Below are positions 8,212 to 15,987 of a stretch of 64,000 nucleotides of DNA, one piece after another. Every line of letters starts with the position of its first letter. Positions within the stretch are counted from its first letter, which is position 1. The stretch covers positions 245,729 to 309,728 of the forward strand of contig NZ_UETD01000005.1 in the NCBI RefSeq assembly GCF_900116855.1, read 5' to 3'. This stretch comes from Ruminococcus flavefaciens. GTDB taxonomy: Bacteria > Bacillota > Clostridia > Oscillospirales > Ruminococcaceae. Both the position numbers and the translations under genes were made by a program. A model generated the notes under the pieces. The model was not told where the DNA came from. It was given only the letters and a program-made list of their open reading frames with translations, and ran no database searches.

Positions 8212-8320
8212 GATAGTTGAAAGTTGAGAGTTGAGAGTTAATGTGTTCGCTTCGCTCACAATATTTAAATATTGTCGCCGCAGGCGACTCCAAAACTTTC
8301 AACTCTAAACTCTAAACTCA
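8212..8320. repeat. Palindromic intergenic element
   Basis: The edges carry short reiterated AGTTGA/AGAGTTG units on the left and TCAACTCTAAACTCT on the right, which are roughly inverted copies. Inside are a perfect 16-bp palindrome (8259-8274, CAATATTTAAATATTG) and a GTCGCC-GCA-GGCGAC hairpin (8274-8288). No reading frame is apparent. It looks like a small non-coding repeat, but no second copy is present in this window to confirm that. Confidence 0.55.
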
Positions 8321-8362
8321 AATCAAAAATGCCCCTGAGCGTTTTTTGTAACGTTCAGGGGC
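8321..8362 (-). terminator. Terminator of the pspA operon
   Basis: The stem formed by 8331-8343 and 8350-8362 (13 bp with one G-U pair) is followed on the minus strand by ATTTTTGATT. Confidence 0.8.
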
Positions 8363-8412
8363 TAAACTTCTATATTGGTATCTTCCCGATACCTCGGATC
8401 TTTTATGTTTAT

Positions 8413-8586
8413 TCAGATACCGCAATCCTCATATTCCTTCCATCTTTCGTAGTAAAGCTTGTTGCTCCAGCTGCGGAAGAGGATATATGCTACGGAAACG
8501 ATAGCCAGAAATATCGCGCACAGTACGGGCAGCGAATCTCTGAACATTTTTTTTGCGGGATAGGTATTGTTATTCTTGCGGTCCAT
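8413..8586 (-). CDS. Small single-pass membrane protein (57 residues)
   Basis: I do not recognise the family. A charged head (MDRKNNNTYPAKK) is followed by one membrane segment near residues 19-38 and a short charged tail. The start is the ATG at 8586, with AAGGAAG upstream. It follows pspA by 29 nt on the same strand and shares its terminator, so a role at the membrane together with PspA is a reasonable guess. Confidence 0.65.
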   Translation of the reverse strand: MDRKNNNTYPAKKMFRDSLPVLCAIFLAIVSVAYILFRSWSNKLYYERWKEYEDCGI

Positions 8587-8615
8587 ATAAACTTCCTTTG
8601 CTTTGAATCGGCTGA

Positions 8616-9323
8616 TCACTCAGCGTTCTGTGCAGAAGCGCCTCCGTTCATTTCAGCCATAAGTCTCTGAAGCTCGGCGTCCACCTTAGCGTCGGACTCA
8701 AGCTTCTCGAATGAATCTCTCAGATCGTCACCGCTGCCGCCAGCAAGGTTATTGCCTGCGATCTCGGTAAAAGCGTCAGCCTCAGCTTCCTTGCGCTCGA
8801 TCTTCTCCTCCATCTTCTGGAACTTCTCCAGAGAGGAATTGCCATCGAAGCCGCCTGCAGCCTTAGCCAGATTCTTCTTTGTTTCAGCCATCTGAGAACG
8901 AGCGATGAGCATAGCCTGACGGCTCTTAGCCTCCTCCAGCTTAGCTCTGAGGACCTCTACCTGATCACCGATAGCATCGGTCTGGGCAGAGATAGACTCG
9001 TACATTTCCTTATAATTATTGAGATCCTCGTCAGCCTTGACCTTTCTTGCCAGAGCCTGCTTAGCCAGCTCCTGATCGCCCTTTGACAGAGCCATCTTAG
9101 CCTTAGCCTCCCAGTCTGAGGAGATCTTCTGAGCCTCGAGGTACTTCTTCTCAGCCAGACGCTCGCTTGCCTTTGCCTTGCCGTAATTCTGAGTAGCCTT
9201 AGTGAGCTCGGTCTGCATATCGATGATGATCTGCTTGACCATCTTCTCGGGATCCTCAGCTCTGTCGATAAGGTCGTTGACATTTGACTTGAGAAGGTCG
9301 CTTAATCTCTGAAATACACCCAT
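8616..9323 (-). CDS. pspA: PspA/IM30-family envelope-stress protein
   Basis: Peripheral membrane protein of 235 residues in the ESCRT-III-related PspA/Vipp1 family, which coats and stabilises stressed membranes. It opens with the family N-terminus (MGVFQRLSDLLKSNVN, then DRAEDPEKM), continues as a long coiled coil to about residue 170, and ends in a shorter charged helical region. A strong AGGAGG ribosome binding site and a perfect consensus promoter precede it. The small membrane protein downstream is probably co-transcribed. Confidence 0.95.
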   Translation of the reverse strand: MGVFQRLSDLLKSNVNDLIDRAEDPEKMVKQIIIDMQTELTKATQNYGKAKASERLAEKKYLEAQKISSDWEAKAKMALSKGDQELAKQALARKVKADEDLNNYKEMYESISAQTDAIGDQVEVLRAKLEEAKSRQAMLIARSQMAETKKNLAKAAGGFDGNSSLEKFQKMEEKIERKEAEADAFTEIAGNNLAGGSGDDLRDSFEKLESDAKVDAELQRLMAEMNGGASAQNAE

Positions 9324-9386
9324 TGTTATAATCCTCCTGTTTCATGTAAGAATGCTTCACGGGCACACCCCTTGTGCCACGACTAT

Positions 9387-9415
9387 ATTATATGGCATAG
9401 CAGGGCTCATGTCAA
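9387..9415 (-). promoter_or_regulatory. Sigma-A promoter of pspA
   Basis: On the minus strand TTGACA (9410-9415), 17-nt spacer and TATAAT (9387-9392). The leader contains a GGCACA/TGTGCC hairpin at 9362-9378. Confidence 0.85.
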
Positions 9416-9482
9416 GAAATTTGCCGCTGATTTCATCTGATTTTCATTTATGAAGCGGCAATGTGAACGCATTATTACAAAA

Positions 9483-9752
9483 TTATTCCTCATTTTTTTC
9501 CAGTTCGTTAATGATATTGCCAAGTCTTGAAAAGTCCTCAGACTTAGCGTTCAGCATATCGTCAACCTCTGAACCGAGGAGTTTCTCGCGGAGATCAAGC
9601 ATTTTCCTGCGTCGGTCGAAGGCTTCTGCGGTCATTACTATCATATCCTGACAGTTCTCGTTTACCAGCTTCAGCGGTTCTGAAGTCATAGCGCAGAGCT
9701 TTACGAATAGCTCATAGTTATTGGAAAAGTCATCGTTCTTGATAGAAATCAT
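9483..9752 (-). CDS. Orphan Phd/YefM-type antitoxin-like protein
   Basis: Protein of 89 residues with the Phd/YefM layout: a short N-terminal strand, helix and LCAMTSEPLKLVNE segment, then DMIVMTAEAFDRR and a charged LREKLL helix. In characterised systems this N-terminal fold binds operator DNA and the C-terminal tail neutralises a RelE/ParE/Doc-type toxin. The start is the ATG at 9752, with AAGGAG 9 nt upstream. The 159 bp downstream and 309 bp upstream encode no toxin, so it stands alone. Homology is judged by pattern only. Confidence 0.7.
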   Translation of the reverse strand: MISIKNDDFSNNYELFVKLCAMTSEPLKLVNENCQDMIVMTAEAFDRRRKMLDLREKLLGSEVDDMLNAKSEDFSRLGNIINELEKNEE

Positions 9753-9795
9753 GGGAAAAATCTCCTTCCGATACAAAAATGATCCCCTTATAACT

Positions 9796-9824
9796 ATTTT
9801 ACCTTAAAATGAGCGGCTTGTCAA
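9796..9824 (-). promoter_or_regulatory. Promoter of the antitoxin-like gene
   Basis: On the minus strand TTGACA (9819-9824), 17-nt spacer and TAAAAT (9796-9801), 43 nt upstream of the ATG. Confidence 0.8.
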
Positions 9825-9867
9825 TGATTTTTGTGAAAGATACAGTAATTAGTGGTTGGTTGTCAGT

Positions 9868-9990
9868 GCTTAGCTTTAGCCATTAGCCATTAGCCTGATG
9901 TAGGGGCGGATAATATCCGCCCTATAATAAAGCGGCGAAGCCGCTTCCTGATGGCTAAAAGTTAAAGGCTAAGGGCTTCGGGATTTAACT
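9868..9990. repeat. Palindromic intergenic repeat (GTAGGGG family)
   Basis: Flanked by roughly inverted TTAGCCATTAG and ATGGCTAAAAG edges. It contains a perfect 9-bp inverted repeat GGGCGGATA/TATCCGCCC (9904-9922) and an AGCGGC-GAA-GCCGCT hairpin (9931-9945). It shares the TGTAGGGG motif with elements at 28623 and 42125 and a TGTAG/GGGCGG pattern with 15285. No coding potential is seen; it fills most of the 309-bp gap 9753-10061. Confidence 0.6.
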
Positions 9991-10003
9991 TACTGAAATA
10001 ATT

Positions 10004-10033
10004 GCCCCCGAGTGCTTTACAATGCTCAGGGGC
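10004..10033 (-). terminator. Terminator of the epimerase/alcohol dehydrogenase cluster
   Basis: The 12-bp imperfect stem (10004-10015 with 10022-10033) resembles the one at 8331-8362. On the minus strand it is followed by the weak tract AATTATTT. Confidence 0.6.
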
Positions 10034-10061
10034 AAAACTTTTATATGTGTAATCCGCCTTG

Positions 10062-10412
10062 TCAGCCGTCTATACTCAGGTACATGAAGCCTTTCAGCTC
10101 CTTGTCGTCGTACTCGAAGCTGATAATGTGCTCCTCGTCAAGAGTGTGGTCAAAATAGGTCACGGTCTGGTTGCCGATGTCGATGGTGGGAACTCCCAGA
10201 GCGTCCTTTATCTCGTCGGCTGTAAGCTCTCCGTAAATATCACTTATGCCCTCTTTTATAAGGAAGTCCGCGATATCGTCCAGACGGGCAGCATATATGT
10301 CAGCCATGCGCTCGGCAAGCTCCTCAAAGCCGTCCATTATCTCATCGCAGGTGACGATGACGTTGCCAAGGTCCTCTGTGTAAAGCTCTGTGCTCTCATC
10401 GTATTCAAACAT
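10062..10412 (-). CDS. Hypothetical acidic protein, possibly DUF2004
   Basis: Soluble, strongly acidic protein of 116 residues with no signal peptide or membrane segment. The C-terminal DHTLDEEHIISFEYDD segment resembles the end of DUF2004-type proteins, but I am not certain. The start is the ATG at 10412 with AAGGAG 8 nt upstream; a GTG at 10421 overlaps that site and is less likely. It lies 24 nt downstream of the cyclase gene and is the last gene before the terminator, so it belongs to that cluster. Confidence 0.65.
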   Translation of the reverse strand: MFEYDESTELYTEDLGNVIVTCDEIMDGFEELAERMADIYAARLDDIADFLIKEGISDIYGELTADEIKDALGVPTIDIGNQTVTYFDHTLDEEHIISFEYDDKELKGFMYLSIDG

Positions 10413-10436
10413 GATAGTCACTCCTTTGGTGTGGAG

Positions 10437-11015
10437 TCACGGCAGGTCCGTCAGCACTGCGCGGACGGGTGAGCCGTCCAGCTCCGCCATTTTCAGCGGC
10501 AGCGCCGACAGGAAGTATTCTCCTGCCGCTGCTTCCGAAAGGTCGAGATTTTCTATGATGTACACCTCTGCGCCCAGAAGTGTGCGGTGTACCTGTGCGA
10601 TGGTGCCCTCTGCACCTACCGTCATGCCCTCTACTCCCAGAGCAAGGAGCCCTCTGCTCACCATTTCCTCTGCACTTTCGGGAGTTACGGTGATATCGCC
10701 CTTTATGAGCAGCCGCTCTGTGCCGCCCTCAGTCATTCTGCGGACGTCCTCGGCGGTGAGCTCGCCGCTGTGCTCGCATACCCTGCATCTGCCGATACAG
10801 TGGGAGAGGTCAATATGGGCTGCGTCCTTTCCCTCGGGTAGAAAGTGTCGGGGAGCGTCTGCGTGGGTGCCCGTATGTCCCGTTATCTTTATGACCGTTA
10901 CCTGATAGATATCGGGCTCGGGCTTATCAAAGCTCGTGTGGGGCAATGTTTCGGGGACGGGGTCACCGGGGAAGGTGGGGGTGGAGAACATCTCACGGGA
11001 TATATCGTATATCAT
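10437..11015 (-). CDS. Cyclase-family metal-dependent hydrolase (KynB-like)
   Basis: Protein of 192 residues with the cyclase/arylformamidase signature HTGTHADAPRHF, whose His and Asp residues bind catalytic metal. The opening YDISREMFSTPTFPGDP is also typical. The family includes kynurenine formamidase and isatin hydrolase. No other kynurenine genes are nearby, so the substrate is undetermined. It overlaps the alcohol dehydrogenase gene by 4 nt (ATGA), implying translational coupling. Confidence 0.88.
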   Translation of the reverse strand: MIYDISREMFSTPTFPGDPVPETLPHTSFDKPEPDIYQVTVIKITGHTGTHADAPRHFLPEGKDAAHIDLSHCIGRCRVCEHSGELTAEDVRRMTEGGTERLLIKGDITVTPESAEEMVSRGLLALGVEGMTVGAEGTIAQVHRTLLGAEVYIIENLDLSEAAAGEYFLSALPLKMAELDGSPVRAVLTDLP

Positions 11016-12193
11016 AAGCCTGCGTTGGCAGCAATGCGGTAGATAGTTGCTACATCCTGAGCGGTCAGGTGTACGAAGCCGCCTGTCTTTCCGTCGCCTA
11101 TGCCGAATTTCTCAACAAGCAGGGGGATATCCTCCTCCTTGGCGCCGAGCTGCTCGAAGTTTATGGGCATTCCTATGCTGTGGAGGAAGCTGCGGAAGCA
11201 GGCTATTCCCTCAAGTGCCGTCTCGTCGGGGAACTCGAAGTTCATCTGACAGCCCCAGATGCGGACAGCCATCTGTGCAAAGCGCATAACGTCGTGCTTG
11301 TATACGAATTCCATCCATGCAGGCATGATAACTGCCAGTCCTGCACCGTGAGCGCAGTCGTAAAGGGCGGAGAGCTCATGCTCGATGCCGTGGCTGTTCC
11401 AGTCCTGACTTCTGCCGACGCCTACGATATCGTTATGAGCAACGGTTCCTGCCCACATGATGTTGGCTCTTGCCTCGTAGTTGTCGGGCTGTGCGATAAC
11501 ACGGGGAGTTTCCTTTATCATGGTGAGGAGGACTGCCTCACAGAGACGGTCTGTTATCTCTACATCGCGTGTATTTGTGAAGTATCTCTCAAAAACGTGA
11601 GCCATGATGTCCGTGGCTCCGCAGGCTGTCTGGTATGCAGGCAGTGAGCAGGTAAGCTCGGGGTTGAGGATGGAGAAGCGGGGACGGAGCAGGTCTGAGC
11701 CCACATCGCGCTTGAGGCTGCCCTCCTCCTTGGTGACTACGGAAGCTCCCGAGCCCTCGCTACCTGCGGCTGCGATAGTGAGTACGGTTCCGATGGGGAG
11801 AGCCTTCTCAACTACCTTGCCTGTGCCGTAGAAGTCCCAGAAATCGCCGTTATAGGGAACTCCCAGAGCGATAGCCTTTGAGGAGTCGATAAATGAACCG
11901 CCGCCCACCGAGAGAATGAAGTCAACGCCCTCGCTGCGGCAGAGCTCTATGCCCTTGTAGATGAGGGTATCACGGGGATTGGGCTGAACGCCGCCCAGCT
12001 CAGTGTAGGCAATGCCGCTCTCGTCAAGAGAAGCCTTTACGCGGTCAAGGAGTCCCGACTTTACTGCCGAGCCGGAGCCGTAGTGTATCAGCACCTTGGT
12101 GCCGCCGTACTTCTTTACCATTTCGCCTGCTTTTGTCTCTGTATCCCTGCCGAAGATGAACTCGGTAGGGCTGTAAAACTGAAAATTATCCAT
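11012..12193 (-). CDS. Iron-containing alcohol dehydrogenase, butanol-dehydrogenase type
   Basis: NAD(P)H-dependent oxidoreductase of 393 residues. The N-terminal dinucleotide domain shows VLIHYGSGSAVKSG and FILSVGGGSFIDSSKAIA. The C-terminal helical domain holds the metal ligands in GATDIMAHVFERYF and HGIEHELSALYDCAHGAGLAV. The start is the ATG at 12193 behind GGAGGA; 75 nt of upstream open frame has no start signal. It probably reduces aldehydes to alcohols during fermentation. It sits between an epimerase gene and a cyclase gene on the same strand. Confidence 0.93.
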   Translation of the reverse strand: MDNFQFYSPTEFIFGRDTETKAGEMVKKYGGTKVLIHYGSGSAVKSGLLDRVKASLDESGIAYTELGGVQPNPRDTLIYKGIELCRSEGVDFILSVGGGSFIDSSKAIALGVPYNGDFWDFYGTGKVVEKALPIGTVLTIAAAGSEGSGASVVTKEEGSLKRDVGSDLLRPRFSILNPELTCSLPAYQTACGATDIMAHVFERYFTNTRDVEITDRLCEAVLLTMIKETPRVIAQPDNYEARANIMWAGTVAHNDIVGVGRSQDWNSHGIEHELSALYDCAHGAGLAVIMPAWMEFVYKHDVMRFAQMAVRIWGCQMNFEFPDETALEGIACFRSFLHSIGMPINFEQLGAKEEDIPLLVEKFGIGDGKTGGFVHLTAQDVATIYRIAANAGL

Positions 12194-12216
12194 AATTATA
12201 TTCCTCCGTTTATATT

Positions 12217-13230
12217 TTACTGCATTGTCTTTTTTGCCTGTTCCATTGCGGATACCACCTTGTCGCACCAGCGGTCGAATTCCTCGTCGTCAGTCCGGCA
12301 CTCCTTATGGGCAAGTATGTAGCGGACGGTGTCCCTTATGCCCTGATCCGCTCTCACCTTTGCGGTGAACCACGGTACAGCGCGTTTTATCTTTGAGTTG
12401 TCGAATATGACCGTGCTGGACTTGTCGCCGATGAGTGTGCCTTCAAAGTCGTATGGACCAACTGCATTGAGCCATTCCGAGGACACATGGCAGACTTTAA
12501 GCTCCACTCCCAGCTCATCGGCTATGATAGAGTATATCTGGTTCCATGTAACGCTCTCGTCGGAGGTTATGTGGAAAGCCTGTCCGATGGCGTGGATATT
12601 GCCGATAAGTCCTGCATAAGCCACTGCGAAGTCGCTGTTATGGGTGATTGTCCAGAGGGTGGTGCCGTCGCCGTGGATGATAACGGGCTTGCCCTCCATG
12701 ATGCGCTTCACTACCTGCCAGCTGCCCTTATCGCCGTGGACTCCCAGAGGCACCGATCTCTCGTCGTAGGTATGGCTGGGACGGACTATGGTCACGGGGA
12801 AGCCGTTCTCGCGGTACTGCTTCATCAGGTACTCCTCACAGGCTATCTTGTCACGGGAGTACTGCCAGTGTGGATTGGAAAGGGGAGTGCTCTCGGTGAT
12901 GACGCAATCGGAAAGAGGCTTCTGATAGGCAGATGCGGAGCTTATGTATATGTACTGCTTTGTCCTGCCGCTGAACAGACGGAAATCGCGCTCCACCTGT
13001 TCGGGTACAAAGCCGATGAACTCGCCCACGCAGTCAAAGCTCATTCCCTTCAGTTTCTCGGCAGCATCAGCCTCATCTGAGATATCGCACTTTATGACCC
13101 TGACGCCGTCGGGGAGCTCATTGCTCCTGCCGCCGCGGTTGAGCAGTATGACCTCATGCCCCTGCTTGGCAAGGAGCTTTGTTATCGCCATACTGATAGT
13201 GCCTGTGCCGCCGATAAATAGTATCTTCAT
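12217..13230 (-). CDS. NAD-dependent epimerase/dehydratase (extended SDR family)
   Basis: Rossmann-fold protein of 337 residues. It has the nucleotide-binding GGTGTISMAITKLL motif, an LNRGGR segment after the second strand, YISSASAYQ before the catalytic region, and SRDKIACEEYL, which may supply the Lys; the Tyr is less clear. This arrangement resembles atypical SDRs related to isoflavone reductases or CSP41-type proteins rather than classical GalE. The start is the ATG at 13230 behind GAGGTGAAG. First gene of the minus-strand cluster that continues with the alcohol dehydrogenase. Confidence 0.88.
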   Translation of the reverse strand: MKILFIGGTGTISMAITKLLAKQGHEVILLNRGGRSNELPDGVRVIKCDISDEADAAEKLKGMSFDCVGEFIGFVPEQVERDFRLFSGRTKQYIYISSASAYQKPLSDCVITESTPLSNPHWQYSRDKIACEEYLMKQYRENGFPVTIVRPSHTYDERSVPLGVHGDKGSWQVVKRIMEGKPVIIHGDGTTLWTITHNSDFAVAYAGLIGNIHAIGQAFHITSDESVTWNQIYSIIADELGVELKVCHVSSEWLNAVGPYDFEGTLIGDKSSTVIFDNSKIKRAVPWFTAKVRADQGIRDTVRYILAHKECRTDDEEFDRWCDKVVSAMEQAKKTMQ

Positions 13231-13285
13231 GTTTTTCTTCACCTCGCTTATTATTTTTTGTCGAATACGCATAACTGTTGTGTAA

Positions 13286-13314
13286 ATTATACCATAATAA
13301 TATTAAAAATGCAA
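13286..13314 (-). promoter_or_regulatory. Promoter of the epimerase/dehydrogenase cluster
   Basis: On the minus strand TTGCAT (13309-13314), 17-nt spacer and TATAAT (13286-13291), preceded by TGG (extended -10). Confidence 0.8.
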
Positions 13315-13363
13315 CCATTATAATTTGAAATTATATCAAAAATATTGTTTATCATTCAAATTC

Positions 13364-13392
13364 TTGCACTTAAAAATAAAAAGTGATAGAAT
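13364..13392 (+). promoter_or_regulatory. Promoter of the ECF sigma gene
   Basis: TTGCAC (13364-13369), 17-nt spacer and TAGAAT (13387-13392) with an extended TGA. Leader of about 75 nt. An additional promoter read by the ECF factor itself cannot be excluded. Confidence 0.6.
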
Positions 13393-13471
13393 AGTGTTAC
13401 ACATTATATGAACCATGCGTTATTATGAGTGAGGACAGATCTGATCCATAAAAATAATACGGAGGTAACCT

Positions 13472-14032
13472 ATGACCGATAATGAAATTCTGCGCCTGAT
13501 GCATGACGATCCCCCGCGGGGACAGAGGGCGCTGTTTGACAAATACTATAACTATGTCTATGCTATTGTCAGCAGGCTCATCAGCGGTTTTGGCAGCAGC
13601 AGCGACATGGAGGAATGTACTGCGGACGTCTTTGCTGCTGCTATGATGAAGCTTGAGCCCCGTGAGGATACGGCGCTGAAGTCATTTATCGGTACGGCTG
13701 CGAGAAATGCTGCTATAAGTACGCGCAGGAGACTGGCTTCAAAAACAGGACTGGACTGCCGCGAGGGCGATGAGGAGCTGTCAGCACTGGCAGACTCCGA
13801 GGATATTGCCGAAAATGCGGAAAAATCAGAGCGGTCGGAGCTTCTCCTCCGTATGATAGGAGAACTGGGGACGCCCGATTCCGTAATACTTATACAGAAG
13901 TATTACTATGATAAAAGCTCCAAGGAGATAGCCGAAATGGTGGGAATGAACGCGGCAGCTGTGAGAGTGCGCTGCGGACGTGCCATGAAAAGGCTGAGAA
14001 AGCTCCTTGACGAAAACGATATAACTCTGTAA
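13472..14032 (+). CDS. ECF-type RNA polymerase sigma factor
   Basis: Protein of 186 residues with a region 2 (ALFDKYYNYVYAIVSRL, then MEECTADVFAAAM) and a region 4 helix-turn-helix (DSVILIQKYYYDKSSKEIAEMVGMNAAAVRVRCGRAMKRLRK). No region 1 or 3 is present, as expected for an ECF factor. A GGAGG ribosome binding site precedes it. The gene 12 nt downstream encodes a single-pass membrane protein that is probably its regulator. Confidence 0.92.
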   Translation: MTDNEILRLMHDDPPRGQRALFDKYYNYVYAIVSRLISGFGSSSDMEECTADVFAAAMMKLEPREDTALKSFIGTAARNAAISTRRRLASKTGLDCREGDEELSALADSEDIAENAEKSERSELLLRMIGELGTPDSVILIQKYYYDKSSKEIAEMVGMNAAAVRVRCGRAMKRLRKLLDENDITL

Positions 14033-14044
14033 AGGAGGATAGGT

Positions 14045-15247
14045 ATGAACAGCAAAAAGAAGATAATAGAGACCCTGAAAAAAGCGGACAAGGCTTCCGT
14101 TGAAAGGCTCATGGAGGAGCAGACAAGAAAGGAGGCAGTTTTCGCAAGGGTGCAGAGAAAAGCTGCTGACCATAACGAGTATACTGACGTTGCAGAGGGC
14201 GTTGAAAAGTATGAAAGGAAGATCAATATGACGAGAATAATCAGTGCGGCTGCGGCTATGGTGGTAGTGCTCGGTGCTATAGGCGGCGGAGCATACCTGA
14301 GAAGAAACAAGGGACCCAAAACTCCCGAAGATGTATTGACAGCTCCGACTACAACAGCAGTTTCAGCGACTGCGGCTGTAACAACAATTCCCGCAAACGT
14401 GACAACAGGAAAGAACATCAGCACTGTCACTGTGACAGCTGCAAACGGTTCGGCAACGACAGCAGCCGAAGTCTCTGCGACAACTGCCACTACCGCAGCA
14501 GTCACTAAGAAAGCAGCGGAAAAGCCTGCCGTTACCACAGCTCCTCAGAGCTCAAGTACAAATACTGAGGAAAAGGTACTTGCTGAGCTGAGAGAGTATT
14601 CGCAGTTCGGCGAGGAGACAGAGAAGATATACAAGGAGTATGCAAGGATAATCGACGAGTGCAGCACCATGATAAAGGGCGGAGATATGACAGGTGCCAA
14701 GTACGATCCTGACCTGTCAAGAGAGTTCATTTCAGCTTCACATGAAGATCCTGCCCATATCGGATACGCATTCTATGATATCGACGAGGACGGCGTTAAG
14801 GAGCTCCTCCTCGGAGTGAATTACAACTATGGTGAAGAGAGCAGATATTTTGACAGTGTTATCTACAATATCTTTGGAGCAGACAGCAATGGTGAGGTAA
14901 AATGCGTTGTTAACGGCGCTCTCAGGGACAGATACTATATCTGCACAAATCCCACTGCGGACAGACCCATGAACGGTGGTATGCAGCACGGCTCATTTAT
15001 CATGAATGCAGGCTCGGGCGGAGCTTCCAACAGCGTAAACTATTTCTACAGGTTAGCATATGACAAGCTCAGATATGTTGAGGGCGTGGTAACAGACGGT
15101 ATCGACGATAACAATGAACCTATCACATACTATTCTGCCACGAAGGAATACGATACTAGCGATGAGGCAAGGATATCCAATGATGAAGCAAACAAGATAA
15201 TTGACAGCTATAATATCGTGGATTTCCGGTTCACAGCTTTAGACTGA
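14045..15247 (+). CDS. Membrane-anchored putative anti-sigma/sensor protein
   Basis: Protein of 400 residues. The N-terminal cytoplasmic part (about 1-58) is helical and charged. One membrane segment lies near 60-80 (TRIISAAAAMVVVLGAIGGG). A Thr/Ala-rich spacer follows (about 95-165), then an extracytoplasmic domain of about 220 residues containing YAFYDIDEDGVKELLLG, a pattern seen in calcium-binding-like repeats of secreted Firmicutes proteins. Position directly behind the ECF gene and topology suggest an anti-sigma factor with an external sensing domain. The N-terminal part is not a recognisable zinc-type anti-sigma domain. Confidence 0.75.
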   Translation: MNSKKKIIETLKKADKASVERLMEEQTRKEAVFARVQRKAADHNEYTDVAEGVEKYERKINMTRIISAAAAMVVVLGAIGGGAYLRRNKGPKTPEDVLTAPTTTAVSATAAVTTIPANVTTGKNISTVTVTAANGSATTAAEVSATTATTAAVTKKAAEKPAVTTAPQSSSTNTEEKVLAELREYSQFGEETEKIYKEYARIIDECSTMIKGGDMTGAKYDPDLSREFISASHEDPAHIGYAFYDIDEDGVKELLLGVNYNYGEESRYFDSVIYNIFGADSNGEVKCVVNGALRDRYYICTNPTADRPMNGGMQHGSFIMNAGSGGASNSVNYFYRLAYDKLRYVEGVVTDGIDDNNEPITYYSATKEYDTSDEARISNDEANKIIDSYNIVDFRFTALD

Positions 15248-15249
15248 CA

Positions 15250-15312
15250 GGTTTTAAGCCGTTAGCCATAAGACGTTAGTTAATGTAGTGGGCGGCGGAA
15301 CGCCGCCCACTT
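15250..15312. repeat. Palindromic intergenic repeat (TGTAGNGGGCGG variant)
   Basis: A perfect 10-bp hairpin GTGGGCGGCG / CGCCGCCCAC with a GAA loop (15288-15310) is preceded by TTAGCCATAAGACGTTAG. This matches the flank and loop style of the element at 9868. Confidence 0.6.
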
Positions 15313-15333
15313 GCTATATTTATGTACGAAAAA

Positions 15334-15355
15334 AGCTCCCGTAAAGGGAGCTTTT
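15334..15355. terminator. Bidirectional terminator between convergent genes
   Basis: Stem AGCTCCC/GGGAGCT with A and T runs on both sides, placed between the anti-sigma-like gene (plus) and the membrane protein gene (minus). Confidence 0.88.
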
Positions 15356-15356
15356 A

Positions 15357-15977
15357 TCATTCATCGAAGAATGTAGTTTTATATTCCGCGACTCGCGCTC
15401 GGTCGCCGTGGCAGTCTATTTCTATATCCTCGCGCTTGATGAGTCTGAGAATAAAGAAGAACAACAGCGCATAGGCGATGCCGTTTACCATGATACTGAA
15501 GTAGATACGGAGTCCCATGATATTTCCGAGCATACCTGCGAAAATGACTGCGACACAGATTATTACGGAGAGCTCCAGCTTTTTGTTATCTGGGTCAAGC
15601 TGGATGAATGCGAGGCAGACAAATCCTGAAAATGCTGCGTGTATTATTGCAAGTAACAATGAATAAGGCTTGTAGAATGAATACTTGAATGAGTTCAGCT
15701 CCAGTATCATCATTACGGATTCGACGATGATATACAGCGTGAACATCAGCTTCATTATTGTTCTGAACCTCACCGACGAGGATATGAGCCAGTCACCCCA
15801 TATCAGCAGGGCAAAGCCGCCGATCTCGCAGGTGTAGGCAGTTATTTCCAGTATTTTTGACAATACCGAATCGGGGGAGAAAACAATGTAATATATAAGG
15901 CAGACTATGCTGAACGCAAGAAACATAAGGTTTCCTATCATGCAGCTTTTCAGCCCTTTATTCAGCCTTTCATGCAT
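15357..15977 (-). CDS. Integral membrane protein of unknown function
   Basis: Protein of 206 residues with about six hydrophobic helices between residues 14 and 180 and a hydrophilic C-terminus. I do not recognise the family. AAGGAG precedes the ATG and overlaps the end of purD, which lies only 10 nt upstream. It is therefore the last gene of the long purine-region operon, ending at the bidirectional terminator. Confidence 0.75.
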   Translation of the reverse strand: MHERLNKGLKSCMIGNLMFLAFSIVCLIYYIVFSPDSVLSKILEITAYTCEIGGFALLIWGDWLISSSVRFRTIMKLMFTLYIIVESVMMILELNSFKYSFYKPYSLLLAIIHAAFSGFVCLAFIQLDPDNKKLELSVIICVAVIFAGMLGNIMGLRIYFSIMVNGIAYALLFFFILRLIKREDIEIDCHGDRARVAEYKTTFFDE

Positions 15978-15987
15978 AATTAGCTCC

